Below, one piece after another: positions 52,860 through 57,898 of a stretch of DNA of 57,898 bases (the stretch's first letter is position 1; every line of letters begins with the position of its first letter). Location of the stretch: the NCBI GenBank assembly GCA_018971775.1, contig JAGXAB010000035.1, forward strand, positions 1 to 57,898, read 5' to 3'. The DNA comes from Cyanobacteria bacterium REEB67 (lineage in GTDB: Bacteria > Cyanobacteriota > Vampirovibrionia > Obscuribacterales > Obscuribacteraceae). Below the pieces are notes generated by a model, which was not told where the DNA came from, ran no database searches, and was given only the letters and a program-made list of their open reading frames with translations. Both the position numbers and the translations under genes were made by a program.

Positions 52860-53288
52860 ATGTCACTCAAACAATCTAACTTTACAGGCGGGCGTGCAAT
52901 GGAAACATTGGCAACACATTGCTCGGAGTCCTTATCGCTAACAATTGTCTGCGACGAGCGTTGTATCGTCGTGCGACGCCTGGCGTCACTGCTGCATCTC
53001 TGGGATCGGCAGGGTATTTTTGTCTTCGTCGATCGCGACTCGAAACACGCCAATGCCAAACAATTGATGCAGGATCTGGACGCCTCCAACTGGAGCCTTT
53101 TCCTGATCGACAACTATAAAAAGCGCTGGTACGGACCGGAAGCGATTCCGATAATCTTGAAAAATCTGCCCTTCGGCAAACTGGCGGCGGTCTTTTATAT
53201 CCTGCCGGGCACGATGTGGTTGACCCGCAATATTTATCAGCTGGTCTCGACCAGCAGACAGATTTTCACGCACGGCGCCGCCGCCTGA
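52860..53288 (+). CDS. DCC/DUF393-like protein lacking the active-site cysteines
   Basis: 142 residues from ATG 52860, or 129 from ATG 52899. The sequence follows the DUF393 (thiol-disulfide oxidoreductase DCC) pattern: TIVCDERCIVVRRLASLLHL, GIFVFVDRDSKHANAKQLMQ, SLFLIDNYKKRWYGPEAIPI and FYILPGTMWLTRNIYQLVST. In the usual motif DGxCxxC the Gly is Glu and the second Cys is Val, so the redox function is probably lost. A TTGACT lies upstream at 52826, and a TGCTAA-like -10 sits next to the first ATG, leaving the start uncertain. Confidence 0.65.
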   Translation: MSLKQSNFTGGRAMETLATHCSESLSLTIVCDERCIVVRRLASLLHLWDRQGIFVFVDRDSKHANAKQLMQDLDASNWSLFLIDNYKKRWYGPEAIPIILKNLPFGKLAAVFYILPGTMWLTRNIYQLVSTSRQIFTHGAAA

Positions 53289-53297
53289 GAGAAAAAA

Positions 53298-54131
53298 CTA
53301 TAGACCCATTTGCGGGCCTAAACCGGCATCTTGCAGCGCTTTGTAGAGACGGAGGCGATCGGCTTCGTCGCCGCTATCCTGCGGTATCACTGCCTCCTCC
53401 AGGCTTACGGTAAGGCAGGGCGGTCTTTTTTGCTCGCTCAGGGCGGCGAGGATCGTCGCTTTCAACTGAGCATAGGCCACTTCATCGAGAACGAGCCGCT
53501 CATAATCAAAGGGCTGCTCGGGTATGACGGCGGCATTTGGTGCCAGGCAGGCAAGCAGTGCCGGCACATCGGCAAGGGAGCGCGGCGCGAAATCCGCAAT
53601 CAAAAAATCTTCGCCATCATCGAGGGCGAGAAATTCAGCCATAATCGAGGCCGGGTCTTTGCGCCAGTGGAGAAATTTTTGGCCGCCGGCATCACCATGG
53701 TCTGCACCGCTATGGCCACCGGACCTGTCGGCGAGCTCGCGCAGATAACCGCAAACGCGGGCGAAAAGGTTGTCATCAGCTCCGGCCGCCACGACCAGAC
53801 AAAGTTTTTTGAGCGTACGCCGGCGCCAGTTGCGGGCAAGCTGGGTCAGGGCTTCGCCGCAATCACCAACGGCCAGCAGAGGGAAGCTCGTGCTGGCAAT
53901 CGCATATGCCGGTCTGTCGGCGACGATGCAACCGAGCGCACCATTATTGAAGGCATCGCCTAAAAAGTCGTGACCGTCGTATTTTTTGCCGGGCAGGGCG
54001 AGAAACCAGGCCCCTTCGATTTCGCCGCGCGTGTCGATGACGATGCGCGCCGCTTCATCGGGCATCATGCCGGCGGCCAGCCGCCCGCCGGTCAGGTCCA
54101 TTATTTCCTCGGCCGTAAACTCTGCCGCCAC
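53298..54131 (-). CDS. MurF-like protein without ATP-binding loop (pseudoenzyme)
   Basis: 277 residues from GTG 54131, with AGGAGC 6 nt upstream; ATG 54155 is the alternative. The N-terminal Mur ligase domain is clear (IDTRGEIEGAWFLALPGKKY, DGHDFLGDAFNNGALGCIVA). Where MurF has the P-loop GSxGKTTTK, this protein reads LCLVVAAGADDNLFARVCG (110-128), with no GKT. Remnants of the central domain follow (GEDFLIADFAPRSLADVPAL; CLAPNAAVIPEQ; AQLKATILAAL). The C-terminal ligase domain is missing. It cannot be a working UDP-MurNAc-tripeptide:D-Ala-D-Ala ligase. It might bind substrate or partner proteins. The frame is intact over the full length. Confidence 0.72.
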   Translation of the reverse strand: MAAEFTAEEIMDLTGGRLAAGMMPDEAARIVIDTRGEIEGAWFLALPGKKYDGHDFLGDAFNNGALGCIVADRPAYAIASTSFPLLAVGDCGEALTQLARNWRRRTLKKLCLVVAAGADDNLFARVCGYLRELADRSGGHSGADHGDAGGQKFLHWRKDPASIMAEFLALDDGEDFLIADFAPRSLADVPALLACLAPNAAVIPEQPFDYERLVLDEVAYAQLKATILAALSEQKRPPCLTVSLEEAVIPQDSGDEADRLRLYKALQDAGLGPQMGL

Positions 54132-54196
54132 CTGGTCGCTCCTGCACGCACGCATTTACCAACAGCTATTATCGCCGGTATGACAACCAGCGTTAG

Positions 54197-54292
54197 AATT
54201 GCAGAGGGAATTGCAGAGGGAATTGCAGAGGGAATCGCAGAGGGATTTGCAGCGCCATTTGCATAGCGATTTGCAGATCTAATTGCTCCGGC
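54197..54292. repeat. 12-bp tandem repeat, eight copies, before the pyrB promoter
   Basis: Three identical AATTGCAGAGGG units, a fourth with one change, then four progressively diverged units (ATTTGCAGCGCC, ATTTGCATAGCG, ATTTGCAGATCT, AATTGCTCCGGC). All are in perfect 12-bp register and end 25 nt before the -35 box. Confidence 0.92.
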
Positions 54293-54317
54293 TCTGCAAC
54301 ATCGATGCCCTGTTTAT

Positions 54318-54346
54318 TTGACACAGCCCGGCAAGGCTTCCATAAT
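54318..54346 (+). promoter_or_regulatory. Consensus sigma-70 type promoter of pyrB-pyrC
   Basis: TTGACA (54318-54323), a spacer of exactly 17 nt, and CATAAT (54341-54346). The expected transcription start falls at or within a base or two of ATG 54353, so the mRNA would be leaderless. This leaves no room for a PyrR-type attenuator or leader control. Confidence 0.7.
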
Positions 54347-54352
54347 TTAGCT

Positions 54353-55402
54353 ATGTCTATCAAGCTAAACGAGCCTGTTTCCAAGTTGTTGGAGACTCTT
54401 CCCAGTAGCGCCGGGGCCAAAAGTTGGCGCGAGCGTCGTCACCTGCTCGAAACAAAATCGCTCAACTTGAGCGAAGTGAGCACTGTGCTAGGGCTGGCCG
54501 CTAAATTTAAAAACGAGCACTCGCACAAAAAAGCACCGCTGACAGTGCTCGACGATCGCACCATCGCCCAAGTCTTCTGGGAGAATTCAACCCGCACCCG
54601 CAGCAGTTTCGAACTGGCAGGTCGCAAGCTCGGCGCCACCATCCTCAACCTCGATGTAAAAACATCCTCGGTGGCCAAAGGCGAAACACTCGAAGACACC
54701 GCTCTCAATCTGTACGCCATGGGTGTCGACGCAATAGTGATGCGACACGCACAGTCGGGAGCGGCAGCCGACCTCGCCCGTCTCTGCGGCGACAAAGTCA
54801 ACGTCGTCAATGCCGGCGACGGCTGGCACGCACATCCTTCTCAGGGTCTGCTCGACCTCTTCACCATTTTGGAATCGCTTGACCGTCTGCCCGATCTGAC
54901 AGCTCCAAAAGGCGCAGCCAACCTCGACGAGAACACCCTGTCCGGTAAGAAAATCGCCATCATCGGCGACATTGCCCACAGCCGCGTCGCACGCTCCAAT
55001 CTATTTCTTTTGAAGAAGCTGGGAGCGGAGGTGCACTTTGCCGGGCCACCATCCCTGGTGCCAGCCAATTTCAGTCATCCCGACCTCGGCGCTGTCGCGC
55101 ATAATCGCCTCGAGCCGGCGATCAAAGATGCAGACTTTATTATTTCACTGCGACTGCAACTGGAGCGCCAGGCCCAGGGCCTGATCGCCAGCATCGATGA
55201 ATACAAGCATTTTTACCGACTCGATCACAATCGCATCCGTCTCGCCGACAGCGGCGTCAAAGTGCTGCACCCCGGTCCGATTAATCGCGGCGTCGAAATC
55301 ACAGCCGCCCTCGCCGACGATGCCAAATATTCCCTCGTGCTCAATCAAGTCGAGAACGGCGTCTTGACTCGCATGGCTATCCTCGCACTACTCTTGATGT
55401 AG
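54353..55402 (+). CDS. pyrB: Aspartate carbamoyltransferase catalytic subunit
   Basis: 349 residues from ATG 54353. The frame is open to 54305, but that part contains the promoter. Carbamoyl-phosphate site STRTRSSFE in VFWENSTRTRSSFELAGRKL; further hallmarks are KGETLEDTALNL, HPSQGLLDLF (HPTQ variant) and VLHPGPINRGVEI. It condenses carbamoyl phosphate and aspartate. The N-terminus is about 35 residues longer than in typical ATCases (SAGAKSWRERRHLLETKSLN). No regulatory subunit pyrI is present. It is followed by pyrC after 27 nt. Confidence 0.95.
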   Translation: MSIKLNEPVSKLLETLPSSAGAKSWRERRHLLETKSLNLSEVSTVLGLAAKFKNEHSHKKAPLTVLDDRTIAQVFWENSTRTRSSFELAGRKLGATILNLDVKTSSVAKGETLEDTALNLYAMGVDAIVMRHAQSGAAADLARLCGDKVNVVNAGDGWHAHPSQGLLDLFTILESLDRLPDLTAPKGAANLDENTLSGKKIAIIGDIAHSRVARSNLFLLKKLGAEVHFAGPPSLVPANFSHPDLGAVAHNRLEPAIKDADFIISLRLQLERQAQGLIASIDEYKHFYRLDHNRIRLADSGVKVLHPGPINRGVEITAALADDAKYSLVLNQVENGVLTRMAILALLLM

Positions 55403-55429
55403 ATCGTCCACTCTGTTTGTAGGTCTTTT

Positions 55430-56767
55430 ATGCTGATCCGAAACTGTCTGATTGTCGACCCCAGCCTGCCGGAAGTAGACTTCAAGGCGACGGCAAAAAC
55501 CGATGTGCGCATCGACGGCGGTGTGATCGCAGACGTCGCGCCCGGATTGAAAGCCCACTCCAGCGAGACCGTCTTTGACGGCGACGGCCTCTGGCTCATG
55601 CCCGGCTTGATCGATCTGCACACCCACCTGCGCGATTTTAATCAAGGCGCCAAGGAAGATATCGCTACGGGCACGCAAGCAGCAGCAGCCGGTGGCTATA
55701 CGACCGTTGTGGCGATGGCCAATACCGTGCCGCCCATCGACAGTCCGATGATTTTCAAACAATTGCAAGAAATGATCGCCGAAAAAGCAGTGATCAAAGT
55801 CTTGAGCGTGGCCAATGTCACCAAGGGCATGGCCGGTCAGGAAATCACCGAAATGGCCTTGCTGAGCGAGCTCGGGGCTGTCGCCTTTAGCGATGACGGC
55901 CTGCCGATAAGTAATCTGGCCGTACTCAGACGCGCCCTCGATCAAGCTCGCGCCATCGGTACACTGGTGATCAGCCATCCTGAAGACCGCGACCTATCCG
56001 GCAGCGGTGTCATGAACGAATCGGCGACAAGCACAGCGCTCGGTCTGGCCGGAGTGCCCACCGCCTCGGAAGCGGCCTGCATCGCCCGCGAAATAGAAGT
56101 AGCACGCATAACCGGCGCCCAGCTGCACTTTGCGCACGTCTCGACCCGCGCCTCGATTAATTTGATCGAACGAGCCAAAGCCGACGGTCTGCAGGTCACG
56201 GCGGACACGACACCGCACCACCTCACTTTGACTGATACCGATATTGGTGCCTTCGATACACGCTTCAAAATGAACCCGCCCCTGCGCAGTCAGGCCGATC
56301 AAGATGCGCTCTGCATCGCCCTGAAAAAAGGCATCCTCGATGCCATCGGCACGGACCACGCCCCGCACACCGACAGCGAAAAAGGGGCCGGTTTCAACGC
56401 GGCGCCATGCGGAGTAACCGGCATGGAGACAGCTCTGTCTCTCTGTCTCGAGCGCCTCACTGCCGCACCGGGCAACTTGACCGTCCTGGAAGTGCTGCGC
56501 AAATTTACCTCGGCACCGGCAAAAATCCTCAGACTGCCCGAACCCGCAATCGCCAAAGGGCGCAATGCCGATTTGTTTCTCTTCGATCCCAAAGCGACGT
56601 GGCAATACGACGTCAAAAGCGGCCAATCGCGCAGTAAAAACTCGCCCTTTGATGGCCGCACTCTGACTGGACGCACTTTACTCACCCTCTCGGCCGGCCG
56701 CATCGCTTATCAATATGAGCCTGCCATGGATCGCTGGCTGAGCATCGAAGGGCTGGCACTCAAATAA
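55430..56767 (+). CDS. pyrC: Dihydroorotase (class I)
   Basis: 445 residues. Metal ligands are in LMPGLIDLHTHLRDFNQ (HxH), LVISHPEDRDL, QLHFAHVSTRASI and GTDHAPHTDSEKGAGF. The substrate block is RFKMNPPLRSQADQDAL. It catalyses cyclisation of carbamoyl aspartate to dihydroorotate. All catalytic residues are present, so this is an active dihydroorotase and not the inactive PyrX form that accompanies some ATCases. It forms an operon with pyrB, and the membrane protein that follows starts 1 nt after its stop. Confidence 0.95.
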   Translation: MLIRNCLIVDPSLPEVDFKATAKTDVRIDGGVIADVAPGLKAHSSETVFDGDGLWLMPGLIDLHTHLRDFNQGAKEDIATGTQAAAAGGYTTVVAMANTVPPIDSPMIFKQLQEMIAEKAVIKVLSVANVTKGMAGQEITEMALLSELGAVAFSDDGLPISNLAVLRRALDQARAIGTLVISHPEDRDLSGSGVMNESATSTALGLAGVPTASEAACIAREIEVARITGAQLHFAHVSTRASINLIERAKADGLQVTADTTPHHLTLTDTDIGAFDTRFKMNPPLRSQADQDALCIALKKGILDAIGTDHAPHTDSEKGAGFNAAPCGVTGMETALSLCLERLTAAPGNLTVLEVLRKFTSAPAKILRLPEPAIAKGRNADLFLFDPKATWQYDVKSGQSRSKNSPFDGRTLTGRTLLTLSAGRIAYQYEPAMDRWLSIEGLALK

Positions 56768-56768
56768 G

Positions 56769-57254
56769 ATGCAAAATCTCTGGCGCAAAACCAGCCGCCA
56801 TCGCCTGATTATTCTCTTTGCCGTGCTCGCGGCCACGGTCTACTTCGTGCCGCTGCAAAAATTTATCACCCTCGGTCGATTCCAGCACTGGGGCCTGGCC
56901 ATCAGCCTGCTGGCCGTCGGCTATCTCTTGCAGACGATCTGGTCCTGGAAAGATTTTTCGCGCTGGGCGAGAATCGCCTATCTTTCATCCTGTCTTTTCT
57001 GGACGATTGTCGCCGCCACTTTTTACAATAATCCCTGGCTCGACAGTAAAATGGCCCTGCAAACGCCGGCAAACGAACAGGCAAGACCGTTTCTGGTGGG
57101 CGGTTACCTGATACTTTTCATTTATCTCGGAGCCGTCTACGCTAAGTGGGCCCGCGAAGAAGAAAAGGAAAAGGCTCTGGCGCAATTAGCTCCGGAGAAA
57201 ACAAATCCCGAGAAAATAAATCCAGAAAAAACGCATCTGGAAAAAGGCGAATAA
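56769..57254 (+). CDS. Small membrane protein of unknown function
   Basis: 161 residues with four hydrophobic helices (LIILFAVLAATVYFVPLQKF; WGLAISLLAVGYLLQTIWSW; IAYLSSCLFWTIVAATFYNN; FLVGGYLILFIYLGAVYAKW). The charged C-terminal tail consists of PEKTN-like pentapeptides from a 15-bp DNA repeat. It is tightly linked to pyrC and to the P-loop kinase. No family recognised. Confidence 0.78.
   Translation: MQNLWRKTSRHRLIILFAVLAATVYFVPLQKFITLGRFQHWGLAISLLAVGYLLQTIWSWKDFSRWARIAYLSSCLFWTIVAATFYNNPWLDSKMALQTPANEQARPFLVGGYLILFIYLGAVYAKWAREEEKEKALAQLAPEKTNPEKINPEKTHLEKGE
57192..57251 (+). repeat. 15-bp tandem repeat, four diverged copies, at a gene 3' end
   Basis: Units beginning CCGGAGAAAACAAAT, in frame, giving PEKTN, PEKIN, PEKTH and LEKGE just before the stop codon. 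Confidence 0.85.
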
Positions 57255-57265
57255 GGAGAAGATCT

Positions 57266-57760
57266 TTGGCCGGCAAACTGATATTGATGGTTGGAATACC
57301 GGGTTCGGGCAAATCGACTGTAGCTAAGAAGGTTGTGGACAAAGGCTTCTACTATCTAAACGCCGATCAGATCCGCGCCGAGCTCTATGGCAACGAAATC
57401 GAACAGGGCGACAAAGAGCAAGTCTTCGGCATATTTTTCGAGCGCCTGGAAGCAGCGATGAAAGACAGCCTCAAAATCATCATCGACAACACCAACCTCA
57501 ATCCCCGGCAGCGCGAGCCAATTTTGGAAAGAGCCAAACGTTACGGCTACGAAGATATCCAGCTCTGGTTTCTCGATGTGCCCCTCGAACTATGCCTCGA
57601 GCGCAATAAAAATCGCACGCGCGTCGTGCCGGAGGACATCATCACCAACATGCACAATGAGCTACACAGAAACGGCCGCCCCAGGCGCAGCGAGGGCAAG
57701 ATAGTTACCATCAAACCGTCAAAAGATGGTGATGATTATTTGTTTTTTCCGCAGAATTAG
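57266..57760 (+). CDS. AAA_33-type P-loop kinase (polynucleotide kinase-like)
   Basis: 164 residues from TTG 57266, with AAGGAG 7 nt upstream. The upstream open frame to 57146 only reads the neighbour's repeat. Walker A GIPGSGKST in LILMVGIPGSGKSTVAKKVV; the nucleotide-kinase blocks FYYLNADQIRAELYG, IIIDNTNLNPRQREPILERA and LELCLERNKNRTRVVPEDII (lid arginines) follow. Similar to the kinase part of T4 Pnk and zeta-like small kinases. The substrate could be a nucleic acid 5'-OH or a small metabolite. No phosphatase or ligase partner is seen. Confidence 0.85.
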   Translation: MAGKLILMVGIPGSGKSTVAKKVVDKGFYYLNADQIRAELYGNEIEQGDKEQVFGIFFERLEAAMKDSLKIIIDNTNLNPRQREPILERAKRYGYEDIQLWFLDVPLELCLERNKNRTRVVPEDIITNMHNELHRNGRPRRSEGKIVTIKPSKDGDDYLFFPQN

Positions 57761-57763
57761 GGT

Positions 57764-57898
57764 ATGGGCGGGCGTTTTACAACTGCCATAGTGTGCAACA
57801 TGAATCGTGCTCCGGAGAGAGAACGTTTACTGAAATCAATTCTGATGAATTATCTAAGAACGCCCTGGGTTGGATCGTTTGATTACAGCGAAGCCTCA
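57764..57898 (+). CDS. 5' part of a gene running out of the window
   Basis: From ATG 57764, 3 nt after the previous stop, the frame is open for all 45 remaining codons (FTTAIVCNMNRAPERERLLK, TPWVGSFDYSEAS). The start resembles the N-terminus of nucleotide-sugar glycosyltransferases (beta strand, then a helix), but this is too short to assign. Confidence 0.5.
   Translation, partial: MGGRFTTAIVCNMNRAPERERLLKSILMNYLRTPWVGSFDYSEAS

Overview
The window (57,898 bp, moderately GC-rich, densely coded on both strands) looks like ordinary chromosome from a heterotrophic relative of cyanobacteria. The best guess is the Obscuribacterales / Vampirovibrionia (Melainabacteria). This is an inference from three things: a membrane Ser/Thr kinase with a Cys-containing CLECFKEYP linker, many secreted TPR and TonB_C-like proteins, and frequent TTG starts. 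No photosynthesis gene, rRNA, tRNA, CRISPR array, transposase or prophage was seen.

Layout. 1-4.5 kb: the end of a NarL-type histidine kinase, a secreted TonB_C/TPR protein behind a tetranucleotide microsatellite, an antitoxin remnant, a ferredoxin/metallo-beta-lactamase gene with an internal deletion, a nitroreductase and a small helical protein. 4.7-10.4 kb, minus strand: a compact serC-serA-mgtE group, then a secreted protein and a cation/proton antiporter. 10.6-16.7 kb: a lipoprotein, a glutathione peroxidase, a TPR protein, two paralogous stand-alone receivers, an S1-like protein and a DUF1963 protein. 16.8-21.9 kb: a DUF1800-DUF1501 pair, a secreted helical-repeat protein and a Cof-type HAD phosphatase divergent from a DeoR regulator. 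22.9-30 kb: a luciferase-like oxidoreductase, an orphan Flp pilin, a MarR-pirin-YceI operon and a GH3 beta-glucosidase.

30-34.5 kb is a small self-contained regulon. A PaaN-type aldehyde dehydrogenase and a membrane protein diverge from a ferritin-like diiron protein that is translationally coupled to a TetR regulator. Two GACCGnnCGGTC palindromes lie in the shared promoter region. 34.6-41.8 kb: a TPR protein, a membrane Ser/Thr kinase, mnmG with a secreted protein behind it, and a secreted PCYCGC-type protein. 42-47.7 kb: an alpha/beta hydrolase, an M48 protease ended by two strong terminators, then a non-coding array of 42-bp-period repeats in opposed orientation, a second TonB_C/TPR protein and a GNAT acetyltransferase. 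47.7-52.7 kb, minus strand: a fatty acid hydroxylase-like protein, a GH31 glucosidase, a holin-4 family membrane protein, a DUF1573-cytochrome c fusion and an EF-hand protein. 52.8-57.9 kb: a DCC-like protein without its cysteines, a MurF-like protein without its ATP-binding loop, pyrB-pyrC behind a consensus promoter that sits almost on the start codon, a membrane protein, a P-loop kinase and the start of one more gene.

The most unusual structure is the repeat array at 44.77-45.13 kb. Other recurring themes are short tandem repeats at gene ends and promoters, several ATG starts only 6-7 nt after a -10-like hexamer with no ribosome binding site (possible leaderless mRNAs), and several decayed or catalytically disarmed genes.
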